Source: Bryoerythrophyllum caledonicum (Eukaryota; Streptophyta; Bryopsida; Pottiales; Pottiaceae). From it: a DNA stretch of 64,000 bases. Positions 45,310-57,447 of the stretch are shown piece by piece; position 1 is the stretch's first letter; each line of letters starts with the position of its first letter. Below the pieces are notes generated by a model. That model had not been told where the DNA came from and did not search any database. It worked only from the letters and a program-made list of their open reading frames with translations. Location: contig OZ020515.1 in assembly GCA_963971425.1 (NCBI GenBank), positions 38,855,198 to 38,919,197 on the forward strand, read 5' to 3'. The translations under genes and the position numbers were made by a program.

Positions 45310-47950
45310 ATTCTTCTCAGTGCAAATTTACCCTGCTCAGCATTGCTATCCAATCAAACAAGTTCACATGATGCAAGATTATTTTAAATTATGAACGATT
45401 AGTGACACTCATATCTTTCACAAAAGAGTGAGCTCATGCAAAAGAAACCAACTTTGAGCTATAGAGTGCAAGAGCTAGCTTGAGTTATAATGAGCAAACA
45501 AGAGAAGTGGTTGGAAAGCTTAGTTTAAGAAATAACTTAATGTGAGTGGATCCATTGGCCTTTCATAGCAGAGGTTGAGCAGGTGTTTAAGTGCGCAATT
45601 AATGGTATTGTAATGTTGGAATTCTACATTCCTTCATCTCATGGGACAAATCGTGATTCTTAGATTCCTTATTGATAAGGCGAGTGGTGGTTTCCAATGT
45701 TGAAATAAGCCCAAGGCTAGGCCCAGTGCAAGATGCTCATTGGCGCAATTGGGCATTGATCTCGTTTTTCCAACATTGGATTTGGAATTTGGTACAAGGA
45801 AGTCGGAATTGAATCCGCAAGAATTTTGCATACTCATTTGTGTCTTCTTCTTATTATCTCGCAACTATTAGGATTTGGGGTTTTAGGGTTACAATCTTGC
45901 TGTGTATACCATGCAACTCTTAACACCAAGCTCATACAAAAGACATGAAAAAAAATCAAGAACGTGCAACTATGAGGACAATAGATTGTTTCTTTCAAGG
46001 TTTTCTAAACCCTAATAGACCCTTAACCCTGGTAGATCCTAAACCTTTGATCACTTACAAAATTAGAAGACTTCAAAAATCAAGAACATGCAACTCTGGC
46101 AGTTCCAAGGAAAACATATAATAATCTCCTTTAAAAGATCCTAATCACATAACAAAATTGAAAGCCGTACAAAGATAAAGAATATAGAACTTACAACACT
46201 AGATGGCTTCGTTGCAGACACGAGTCAAGAACTAAGTATTTTCATGAGTGAGGAACTCATAGGCCAGACCGAGATGGGGACGGCTTTGGACCAATTTCTA
46301 GCGGAGGTCTGGCAACGACACAGACGGAAAGTGCACATGACGGGGATGGGGGCCATCGAGTAAGGTAGGCCATTGGGGAACAAAAGGTCGACGATGCTCA
46401 AGACCAACTAGCTTCTGGTTCATCCCATGGGGGCCCAACGAGGGAGCTATTTGAATCACATTGTCATGATATGGTGGTTGGCTTTTTTCTGTGAAAAATT
46501 TCTACAAATTAGTCGCTTGCAGGTCAACATGGCAAATAATTGAGGTCCTTGATGTTTAGGCTTTACAACCATTTGGTACATTGAAAGTAGTAGGAACATG
46601 TGAGTGGATGTTAGGGTTAGATTCAACACTCATCTACCAACTATTGAACTTATAGGCAAGATTCTCCGTTCAACAACCAACATTTGATAAGAAGAATTGT
46701 TATTTACCATTCTTCGGTAACTCCTGAAAGCCCAAGAGTCCCCTCTGGAGACTCTAAGAGTTTCCTCGAGCGACTCTTGGGCCTTGAGAGGCTAAAGCTT
46801 TGATATGCATGTAGTAATCTTCCAAGAAGATAATGATCCAAAATAGATTAGCCATATTTTAAAGACCAATTTAAAGATCAAGAAATTGAATTGATGCAAT
46901 ACCGCCTCAAAGTAAAATTTATCCACCAATTGGTTTTATTGATGCTCACAGATATACAAGATGTTGTAAGGCAAAAAAACATAATGTAACGGTGAACTTT
47001 GATAGGATGTTCAAAAATTGCAACACCTTAGATGCTTGTGGTTTGACTTGTTTGAGTTTTATGATTGTGAATTGTATCTCTTGTTCAGTATCAAGGGAAT
47101 TAATAGAAGTAGTGGCACATCTGTTGTGAACAATTTCAATGTTATTTCAATAGATATGAAGTTTGTTCAAAATTTGTATCCATTTTCCCTCCAAATATTA
47201 GTCTTTTTCTCCAGAAGATTTCAAACTTATATGTTGTAAATCATGTTGTTAAAAAAAATTGTCATTTTATTTTAAAGTTTTTTTTTTTTTTATATCAAAT
47301 AGTGATCTTAATAGTCAGTGTCATGAAGAATGATTCATTCAGTAGCCAATGAAGGAAAGAACTGATAGTATGTATTATCCCACCAAAAGGTGTTTTCATC
47401 ACAAAGTGGCCAGAAAGGAATATAGCCATTCCAAGACTCAACTTGCCTTTTGTAAAACATGGGTTGTAGACGGGATAGGCTAGGTTTTTAGATAGACACA
47501 ATCTTTTAGAGCCAATGATTAATGAAAGTAGCTCATAATAACCTATGAAAATGATAGAAGAAAGATGTTCTATTAAAAAAAAAAAAAATTGCTTTGTTTC
47601 CTACTTTGTATGCGTCCCTCTTCCGCTTTTATGACGCTCACTAAATTCATTAATTAAACCATCTCCTAGTTCAACAATCGCTTTCAATGACATACTTTAA
47701 TTTAACCCTCAAATTTCCAAGAGTCCCCTCGGGGGACTGAAGAAGGTTCAGGCAGGTTCCTATGGTGTCAATTTGAAACATTTTTTTTGAAATGTTTACT
47801 ATCGTAGTCTAGTGGTTCGTTATTCTCAAAATTAACCGAAATTAACCTTAAGCAAGCCCATCTTACCAGATCATTTCCAGGGATTTTTATCGTGTATCAA
47901 ACTCTTTAAATCTTAACAACAATTCACACATAATACCTCGGCACATCCCG
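45310..47950. other. Intergenic, no gene recognised
   Basis: AT-rich. An inverted repeat GCCCAAGAGTC (46730) / GACTCTTGGGC (46772) is present, and CCAAGAGTCCCCTC recurs near 47716. No reading frame is convincing. Confidence 0.4.
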
Positions 47951-50650
47951 GAGGATGGCTTCCCCGGTACCTTAGTAACCGGTAACAAGTAACCACATGT
48001 GTTTCAGTTAAACTCTGTTGAGCGTCAGAGTAGATTTCCGGTAAGTTTTTACAGTGCCCGGAAAGTCACTGTCCTCCGTTCTTGCAGTCCAGAGGCCACA
48101 ATATCCACAATCTAACCCTACACCTTGAAAGAGTTAAAAAGGTCGCAGCCGGTTCACCGGTCTTCACAATCTACCGGGAACTTGTCCCGGTAAACCGGTC
48201 ACGCAAGCCCGGGTTCCAACTACAACCACACCCAATGAATCAAAGCAAGAAGATACAAGACTCACAACAAGTTAGTACTAAACAAATCATATGACCAATA
48301 CAACCTTCCACGGGGATCGTCGGAACTCATCCACTGCAAGGGTAATAATCTCGGAATTCACCGGACTCAGGCTTAGCCGGGATGTCTCCAGGTGTACCGA
48401 GAGAAGGGGGATGTCACCTCCTACTCCCCACCAATCCGAACACTTCCCACTTAAGGAAGGCTATCATAAATAGCCGTGGGCTTCCCGGATCTCATCCGAG
48501 AAAACAACTCTTCCCGGTCCCACCGGTGAAAAGTCTAGAGCACAAGTCCCGGACCTCACTCTACCTATCTAACTCGGATATCCTAGCCCCTCGGGATGTC
48601 TCTACTCACACTCAATCACTTAAGACACAACAAGTCACAACCTTGCACACCTAGCAAAAACATACTAGGAGGACTCAACCCTCTCCTGGTCTACTCACAC
48701 AAGCTCAACAAAGACTCTAGACACAACCAATGAAGGCAAGACACGAGCACATCAACAAAGAGAAGAGTCCTTAACAAAAGAGCCCAAGGCTCTTATGTAC
48801 ACAAAGGCCACTGGCTACCCTCCAAATCTAGATCCCCAAAAGGTGAAAATGGCATCTAAAGAGTACACTAAAGTCAATAGCTACGCTCCAAAACTAGATC
48901 CCAAAAGGACAAAACGGCATCTAGGGAGTGTACTAAAGCCAATGGCTACCCTCTAAAACTAAATCGACTACAGGACAAAACGGCATCTAGATTCTAAAAT
49001 CAAGGGTAGCCTAGTCACCGGTGGATTACCGCTAGACCGGTAAACCGGAAGACTCCCGGTCCCGGGACCGGTGAATCTTTTCTTAACAAAAATAAGTAGC
49101 CGGAGAAACCACTCAAGTGGTAGTGACCGGATGCGCAATGGGGCCCCATCGACATCACTACTCTCACCCTAGTATGTAATTCTAGCAACTTAAAACAACA
49201 TCTCACCAACCGGTGAGGTAAATCAACACATAACATATAACAAAGACTTAACCGGAAGACTCTTCCGATCGTGACGTATAGGGATTGGCACTACCTCTGG
49301 AAGTACCCACATGGTCAAGAGAATCCCCCGGGAGGTCGGATGTCTCAACCGGGAGGTCTACCGGTGAAGTGGCGGTATCCACCGGAAGGTTGGGGGTATC
49401 TATAGATACATGCGGAGTCTCTTTAAGCTCGATTAGTATAGCCACAGAAGACTCCAGCAAGGACTCCGGGGTTGAGGAAGGGGGGTCTACCGGTTCCTTC
49501 CTGGTAGAAGTTACCGGGAGGCTTCTTTTTCTCTCATAGACCTTCAAGCCCCACTCCTTGAAGAATGGAAAATCCACCCGACTCACCGGAGAGCCATGTT
49601 GTTCCGGGTGGACAAAATCCTCAAAATACCTGTACTTCCACCAACCTCCCTATTAACTTGTCACAAACTCCAGTTCGGCTCGGAAACACAAGTCTACCGG
49701 TCAACCGGTAAACAACTCCGGAACAGTTTGCTTAGAATATGTGGATATAGGTGTCTCACACATCTAGCAACATACTATCAACACAAGGGCATATATAATC
49801 GTAACTAGGAGAAGACTTTGGAGACATGGACTTAGAAAGAGGTACTTCCCGGTTGACCGGGAAGACCGGAAAAAAGATAGGAATTGTGGGCAAGACCTAA
49901 AATGATAGGAGGAAGGAGACAATTCAAAATAACAACTTGCCACAAGGCTAGGACAATGGACAACAACTACACATGTAAACAACACAATAAGGTCTAGATG
50001 AAGTCCCCCGGGAGACTTTTTCTCTAGACCGGAGAGGATGTTACCGGGGAGTCACCCCGGTAGACAAGAGAGGAAAAGACTCACAAACAAGAAATTTGCA
50101 CAAACAAAAGAAATCCAACATGGGTAACAGTCACCTTGTTGTTGCACCCGCAATCTCCTTTCTTAGTCTCTTTTATCTTCTCGCTTTGGCCATAAATTTC
50201 CTCCACCTCCGCAAACCCTATAAATGTCCACCACTACCAAATCCTAGCTTGCGCACCTCTTCCACCAAACCCTAGCGCTCGCTACCTCCTCTTGAAATCT
50301 TCTCATTGAAACTCCAACTTGCACCCTTGTTGCACCTCCTTCTCTTCTTCTTCAAAACCTCAACTCGAAAACAAACAAATAGAGAGAAGGCGAGAGAGTA
50401 TGAGAGAGAGAGAGAACTAGAGAGGGAGATAGAGGAGAACATTTGAAGGGGGGGAATGATTTTAGAGAAGGAGGGGGAGAGGAGAGTCCCTGGAGGAGAA
50501 AATAAAACTTCTGGAGGGAAGGAAAATTCGGGGAGAGGAATTTCGGAAAGGGCTGTTGGAGGCGGCTGGAACTACCCGGGCTGCTGCTCGGGTGATACCC
50601 GGCCACCCGGGTATTAGCCCATACCCGGGTTGGTACCCAGGCTAGTTCAT
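47950..50650. other. CCGGT-rich retroelement-like region
   Basis: CCGGT and ACCGG recur throughout, as in 57.4-60.2 kb. A 112-codon minus-strand frame (49586-49248) reads MSRVDFPFFKEWGLKVYERK and then Pro/Asp/Ser-rich low complexity. No pol motif was found. Near 50575-50680 ACCCGGGT motifs repeat. Probably a decayed retroelement end with leader, but unproven. Confidence 0.35.
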
Positions 50651-51239
50651 ACCCGGGTTGATACCTGGGTATGTATTTTTTTAAATCTTTTTCTTTTCTT
50701 ATTTTTCTTTACTCCTTTTTATTTTTTTGTCTCATATTAAATTAAATCCTTACTCTTTCAAATAAGAATTTAAGTTTTCTACAACAATTAAAGTAGGAAG
50801 AAAACCTAATAACTAAACTACAAAGAAATACTACTAAATAGTCTATGTATTTGGCAAAGACTTTACTAATTAATTTAGCACTAAGTAGTGATTTGGAACT
50901 TTGTCCCTGAGACTTTCCCGGACATCCTTTTTTAGGTTTTCCGGGCACAAAAACTAATTAATTTAAGACCCGGTTTTATCACCACTATAGTGCTAATTAA
51001 CGAGTTAAGCTTTTCACTACTTTCGCTATTTGTTATCTAATCTAATTCCACACAATACTAATTACTTTTCTAGTTAACTAATATTAAAAATCCTATTTTA
51101 ACTAATTTTTTTGGTAGGGGCGACCAAGTGGGAGTTTTAGACTCCCACATTTACTAAAGATGGACATTATCAAAAGCTTTGTTTGAGTCCAATTTTTTCC
51201 TCAATCCAACATTTAATGAAAAAGTTATAGGGTTTTGAA

Positions 51240-51694
51240 GTTCAGATGGGAAGAGTGGGCACGACGGGCAACTCCAAAAACTTTTGCTTGGACATTCTAT
51301 TTAATGTAAGATTTCCTGTTCTAGCAATTAATAATATTTCCTTTCATTTTGTCAAAAAAAATCTCTTGTATTTAGTAAGAAAAAAGAATATAAATCCAAG
51401 TCAAACATTTTCACACACTGTCACACATTGTCGGCCAAGGTACCAAAATACTTCTTCTTTTCCACATTAAGCTTAAAGATCTGCTTATTTTTCGCTTTTT
51501 ATTTTCTCTATAGCAATATGTGGTGTGAGCCTTTGCATTGACCATTCAAATTCTCATTCTAAAACATATTAAGTTCACAAAAAAATATAACATGAATTGA
51601 CATTATTTTGAACCTCCACTACTTGCACAATTTTTTTGAATATGCTACACCCCACTTCTACCTCTAGAAGTTGGTGTACAAGGAACTAGTATCA
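51240..51694. repeat. Inverted third copy of the 2872-3794 element interior
   Basis: In reverse orientation it shows TTGAACCTCC, TTGCACAA, GCTACACCCC, TACCTCTA and GGTGTACAAGGAACTA, as in 4780-4960. It is cut at 51694 by the start of a Helitron. Confidence 0.55.
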
Positions 51695-51905
51695 TCTACC
51701 CATATAAAAGGCGTCAATCTGTCTGTCCGCCGCTCCTAGTCACGTAACCTCTCTTTCTTGATTTTGACCTCTTGATGTGAAAAGTGAGGCATGGTGATGC
51801 ACTCTTCTTGACTCTTGATATTAGGTAGTAACCTAATGACTCTTGATTTTGACCACTTGATGTGAAGGGTTTTCTCCTCTTATATTAGGTAGTAACCTAA
51901 GGCCA
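51695..51905 (+). mobile_element. Helitron 5' end
   Basis: TCTACCCATATAAAAGGCG starts right after the A of the interrupted repeat, where the intact repeat has A then T. The following about 180 bp match 19536-19710 (GTCTGTCTGTCCGCCGCTCC, TTGATTTTGACCTCTTGATG). The matching 3' end was not found downstream. Confidence 0.6.
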
Positions 51906-52259
51906 CTTCCACAAGGAGCTTTGGAGTGAGTCCTATCTTAAAGATCATGCTAATTGGTGGAGCTAGTAGGGAGGGGTTGAGATGAGGAAGGGGTAGCTCC
52001 GCAAAACCTGGTGATGAGAGGTTTAGGTGTTAGGCGCAAACTAAACACACAAGGCAATGAGAGTGGTTGGGCCTCATTGCAAATCCCCTTGTGTTCCTTA
52101 GCTTGTTGCTGAACGGTGTTTTTAATGATGTGGAGTGTGTTGGAAGGGATTGCAAGATCTAGATCTTGTGGCATAGGTTGCTTGGGTTGCAAAAATCTAG
52201 CACTAGTATGGGAGAGTAGATCTGAAGCGGGGCTCTGTGTTGGCTCACATCTAGCACTA

Positions 52260-54850
52260 GATCATGCATCACCCATGTCAAACTTGCGCACAAACAGATC
52301 TAGACCTGGTTACCATACCACTAGTTAGAAACACCACACCTATCACCTCCTCTACCAGGATACAACCACATACACATGAAGAACGACGGCTACCCACATT
52401 GCGCACAAGATCAACTCCAAGTTACAAGATACAAACACATACACATGGAGACCGATTACTGCCCACAATATGCACAAGATCAACGGCAAGATACTGGATT
52501 CGCCAACAAGGACCAACATTCCGAAGGACCAGCTAAGTCTCACATGCATACTTTGTACTTAAAAAAGTTTCTACATTGCACTTACAACGTTAGTAGGAAT
52601 ATGCTAGTGACTGCTGATATTGCTACATCCATGACTAATCTATACTGCGAGAAGCCACAAAGTCGCCACAGTCCAAGGAGATCAACACTAGGATGTCTAG
52701 GACATAACATGACACAGCAGTACTCGCAGGAGTTCAACACACCACTTAGACGGGCGAGACTCCTGAGAAGATCGCGGAGCCACCTGCGTCACTCAAAACA
52801 AGCTAGCGGCAACACACGACAAGCAACTAGAATAACACCAACCAAAAGTCAGACAACGACACTACTCCCCACACGGCCAAGGTACGCTCATCAACCCCTC
52901 ATCTAACCACTGCTTGTCTGTTAGTGCATACCTCTAGGAAAAAACAAGTTTGCCTTAGCTGGACAGCGAGCAGCAGTACGAACACCTGCAAAACATCACA
53001 CCACACAACGACATCACCCAAGGAAGAAGTACAGCACCAAAACTTCAACATCCCACAACACCAGTCTACACAGAGGATCCAGGCAAGATCAAGAATGAAG
53101 TATGACCTGCTACATCGAGAGCAGCGGACTAGTAAAAGCTGTCAACGTGACCAGACCAACACACCAAGGGAAGTTCGGGCCATGAGGACTCGAACATACG
53201 AAACAGAGCATCACCTTCGACCAACGGACCAACACCATCACTCCATATCAGTGGCAGCACACCCGAAGACACCCCGACAACAACAAAGTCACCCCCAACA
53301 ATAAGTGCAACAACACTGCAAGACCTCCAAAATCCCAAATCCTCAACAAGAAAAAATCAAGTATGTCTTCCATCAGGTGCGTCTCCTCCCCTCCTTGTCC
53401 ATTTCGTTGTTTCTCAGAGTACATGATTGCAATAATACAGCGAATGACGGCCTACCTAACCAAAGTCAGAGTTTGCTGAAACACCAAGTTTGCTGCATCA
53501 ACAACCTCAAACACATATTGAAAAGATGGAGACAACTATGACGGAACCCTAGCCGCCTCAACCACAAGAACGACGAAATTAGGGGCCAAATGGTTCCAGA
53601 TCCTAGGGCAACACATCACAACCCTCGAAATCAAATTGAACGGCCAAATGCATACATAGAGCGACCCAACCCTAACCTCCAGCAACCTCCACAACGAAGT
53701 CCTTCATCAACGACAACAGTGAAGTTCATCGATAGCATACCAATAAGGTATAAGAAACACCCTCATTCTCTCCTCAAGACATCTCATCCTACTCAACTCG
53801 CTAGAGCGCCATTGCACGGTGCCTTCAACTGGAGAGAGGGCCTTACCAGGAGATGTGCGAGGCTTCGTGAAGAAGCACTGGAGTACCACGAGCCGAGACG
53901 AACAACGAGGATCCCCCCCATCTGTGAAGAACCCTCGCCCCACCCTTCTACTGTGTTATCTTTCTTGTACCTCCTGCGTGCTCAAAACTTGATATGTTTG
54001 TATACTAACTTAGAATGTATGTATTCCGCACAGAATAGATAGATCCAAGACCGCCGGTTGAAGAGAAGAAAGGAAGAGATTGAAGGAAGCACTAAGAGAG
54101 AAGAGCACTCCTTGGTGCGGGTCTACACCACGCCGCACCCCTCCAAACGCCGCACCACCCCGCAGCAACCCTCTCGATCCTCTCGACTAATCTCTATGGC
54201 GCAGCCTTCCGACGTCCACGACGCAGCCTCCCGACACGCAGCCCTTACACCACAGCCTCTCGACGTACAGAAGCGGACGCAGACCCAGGCACAGCCCCCC
54301 GACACACTGAAACACCTCGGACGCCGGCTCAACGTCGCAGCCTTCCGACGCGTAGCATCCACTCCACAGCTCCCTGACGCGAAGAGGCAGACGCAGATCC
54401 GGACACAACCTCCCGACGTGCCGAAATACCCAGAACGCGGACTCCAAGACTCCCGACGCGAGGCATCCACGCTCCGGCCCACCGACTCGCAGAGGCAGAC
54501 AAAACCCCAGGCATAGCACGCGGGCGCGCTGCAAGAAGCGCCGAAATAGTCGAAGGCCCAGGGACAGCCTTCGGGTGCGCCAAGAATCCTACGGAGAAGC
54601 GCCGCTTGCCCCTGGAAACCGAAGATCCGCAAAACGCGCTGCAAGGCGCGCAGAGACAGACGCAGTCTCAGGAACAACCCCTTGACGCGCCTCGAAACCC
54701 TGAACGCCGGCTGCCTGAGGAAACGCACTTGGACGCCGAAGATTTGCTGGACGAGGTGCTGGAGCAGAGCGCCGTTGAACGGCCAGACCTGAACTCGAGA
54801 GAAAGACGTTACAAGAGCCATCCGCCGCCCACAAGTACTTCGCAGGCAAA
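52260..54850 (+). other. A+C-skewed 5' part of a putative LINE-like unit
   Basis: The plus strand is strongly rich in A and C and poor in T. Several unrelated open frames of 100-176 codons follow, none recognisable. From about 54268 to 54720 a loose repeat of about 110-160 bp (CAGACGCAG...CCCGACG...GAACGC) occurs four times. Repeated units in front of ORF1 would fit a LINE 5' UTR, but this is inference. Confidence 0.35.
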
Positions 54851-54994
54851 ATCTATCCTCTCCCCATCTTTTCTTAACTGTAAATACAAAAATGTGATAA
54901 TACATCATGGCCTGTATGTGAAGTATCCTTACATGTTAGTTAATGCCACGAAAAGAAACTCACTACAACTACATGCTCGATTGAATGCCTTTGT

Positions 54995-56803
54995 ATGTAC
55001 AAATTTATACTGCTTCCACTTGCCCTCTCCTTGTCTAGTCAACCTTCCATAAGCCCACAAATTAATTTGTGGAACGAAGGTTGGCACAAGGTTAATAGAG
55101 GGAAAAAGTTACCCATTGCTACAAAATGCGATAGTAATATGTTTACATTTTATTGCAGAATGTCTCACTCTAGTAATGCTGCCTCTACTATCCGAAAACA
55201 CCCCCTTATTGATGCTGGAGGTGAGAGCGATGTTGACATGAATGCTACTCAGAAAAGGGATTTTGATACTACTTCAAATCCCAACCAAAAGAAGGTGAAG
55301 GCGACCATCATGCCCAAAGCAAACTTTTGGTTAGGGTTTCGATCCCTAAACACCATTGCAAGAATCAGAGGTTTGCCCAAAGTCCCAATTCTCAGTATGG
55401 AAGATCTTAAGTTGCGTGGTCTTAGTGAGAAGCATGCTAAAGTTGACATAGAGTCTTTGCCATCATTTCCCTATGTTGCACAAGAAGAGTGGCCTATGGT
55501 ACGACCAGATGGAGTCAAAGGTAATCATTTCAATCTAACACAAATCCCTAGTAAAGTTGTTGTTGATAATGATGGATTTTCCAAAGACTATCAAGTCTCG
55601 ATCAACTTTGAGCTAGGTGATCAAATATGTGCTCGGAAAGTCATCTTCAACATGGTTGTGGAGAAATTGAAAGAGTTGGAGATTCCACTAGGCACTTTAT
55701 TAGGAGAACCGATTGCCATTTTCTGCCATCACAAGTCAGAAAATTGGAGTGGCACCATCAAGTTACACCTCCAGAATCCCAAGGTAGATGCAAGGGCCCT
55801 CCTCCAAGGTACGAAGCCATTTATTCTGGTCTTGAATGAAGGAATCCCACACAAGGGGAAGGTATGTAAATCATTTGACCCTTTGGCTTCATCAAACAAT
55901 CTCTCAGTCCAAATCACAGGACCAAATCTTGCTAACAAAGAATGGTTCACAATGCATGAGGAAATTGTTAGAGAAAGCTTTGCTAGGGGATTCAATTTTG
56001 AAATTACTGGGGTAGAAAAGAAGGCTCCAAACAAATTTGCATGGATAAAAACAACATCCCCAAAAATGGCTTCTATGGTTAAGAGCAACAAAGTGGCGTT
56101 TGCCAATGAGATCTTTGTGCCTAACCTTGTTAACAAAGGTAAGATGAGTGAAGATGAAAAACTAAAGAAAAATGCACTCATACTAATTGCTAAAAACCTT
56201 AGTAAAATTGAAACCACCGAAAATTTGGAGGAAAGGCTGAAATCAAAACTTGGGGCTAATAACATCGTTAGCATGTACTTCAAACTTGAAAACGGGAGAC
56301 ATGTTGGAAAATGTAATGTACAATGCCTAAATGCTGCTGTGTATAAGAAGCATGTGAAACAAAATATAGAACTCTATGGAAAATATGTCAACTTTACTCC
56401 TCATCCTAGAAGCCTCGACGGTTCAAATCCTCCAAGTGCGGAAGAACTCAACAGGCAAGTGCTGACCGACGTGACTTCAGCTGCCATGAACGCGATAATT
56501 GCCATGGAGAACGCTCCAAATCAGATTCGTGCGCAAGATCTTAACCAAATGGTGGAAACGGTGGTTAACAAAGGGACACAAAACACCATCGCCAAGCTTC
56601 GCAAAGAGATGGCAGCAATGAAAGGCGAAATTATTGACGAAGCAAGAAATTATGCCGACATGGTACAAGAAACCACCAAAAAAGTCCTAAGAAGCGAAAT
56701 GACCTCAGTTAGGAAGAACATTATTCAAACTATCATGGAAGAAGAAGAAAAAGCTAGCCAGAGAGTGCAATTAACTATTGAAGGAATGGACACGTTAAAC
56801 TAA
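54995..56803 (+). CDS. 602-codon intact ORF, putative LINE ORF1/gag-like protein
   Basis: An open frame of 602 codons. The likely start is ATG 55161 (MSHSSNAASTIRKHPL...), giving about 547 aa, because the earlier part is hydrophobic and poorly coding-like. Residues 50-100 are basic (KKVKATIMPK). In the second half, NALILIAKNLSKIETTENLE...KCNVQCLN has the spacing of an RRM-like fold. The last 120 residues (AKLRKEMAAMKGEIIDEARN...) are helical and charged, a likely coiled coil. ORF1 proteins of L1-type LINEs combine a coiled coil with an RRM. No CCHC knuckle, endonuclease or RT is present, and no ORF2 follows: 185 bp downstream begins a long AAC tract. The frame is unbroken in a region full of broken genes. 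Confidence 0.55.
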   Translation: MYKFILLPLALSLSSQPSISPQINLWNEGWHKVNRGKKLPIATKCDSNMFTFYCRMSHSSNAASTIRKHPLIDAGGESDVDMNATQKRDFDTTSNPNQKKVKATIMPKANFWLGFRSLNTIARIRGLPKVPILSMEDLKLRGLSEKHAKVDIESLPSFPYVAQEEWPMVRPDGVKGNHFNLTQIPSKVVVDNDGFSKDYQVSINFELGDQICARKVIFNMVVEKLKELEIPLGTLLGEPIAIFCHHKSENWSGTIKLHLQNPKVDARALLQGTKPFILVLNEGIPHKGKVCKSFDPLASSNNLSVQITGPNLANKEWFTMHEEIVRESFARGFNFEITGVEKKAPNKFAWIKTTSPKMASMVKSNKVAFANEIFVPNLVNKGKMSEDEKLKKNALILIAKNLSKIETTENLEERLKSKLGANNIVSMYFKLENGRHVGKCNVQCLNAAVYKKHVKQNIELYGKYVNFTPHPRSLDGSNPPSAEELNRQVLTDVTSAAMNAIIAMENAPNQIRAQDLNQMVETVVNKGTQNTIAKLRKEMAAMKGEIIDEARNYADMVQETTKKVLRSEMTSVRKNIIQTIMEEEEKASQRVQLTIEGMDTLN

Positions 56804-56986
56804 GTCTGACAAACAACGCGGTGGCAATAAGACTCTTAATAGTATATATCTATACTAAACATATCAAACATCCAAGAGCATACCTTTATACTCACAAGTA
56901 TAAAAACAAAAAACACACCAATTTTCTACTAGTATACTTCTATACTCAAAAATATATAAACAAAAACAATAAAAGAAAAAAAAGAA

Positions 56987-56987
<1 letters not shown>

Positions 56988-57066
<79 letters not shown>

Positions 57067-57134
57067 CCAACAACAACAACAACAACACCAACAACAACAC
57101 CAACAACAACAACAACAACACCAACAACAACACC

Positions 57135-57210
<76 letters not shown>

Positions 57211-57325
57211 CCAACACCAACAACAACAACAACACCAACACCAACAACAACAACAACAACAACACCAACAACAACAACAACACCAACAACACCAACAACA
57301 ACACCAACAACAACACCAACAACAA
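56988..57325. repeat. (AAC)n tract, 338 bp
   Basis: Nearly pure AAC triplets with ACC interruptions that become commoner toward the 3' side. It stands where a LINE tail would be, 185 bp after the 602-codon ORF. Poly-Thr and poly-Leu frames over it are artefacts. Confidence 0.9.
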
Positions 57326-57447
57326 TTGTTAATTGTATTGTATTTAATTTAATTTATAGATTATAATTTAATGTTACAATATATGACAATAATAGTTGTG
57401 CAATAAAATGATAATTGGTGTTGTTTTATAATTGTTAACAATAAACC

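Noticed and set aside
54123-54908. 261-codon minus-strand frame
   Set aside because: It is antisense to the A+C-skewed LINE-like 5' region with its loose tandem repeats; composition and repeat structure explain its length.
56821-57366. Poly-Thr (and reverse poly-Leu) frames
   Set aside because: Pure translation of the AAC microsatellite.
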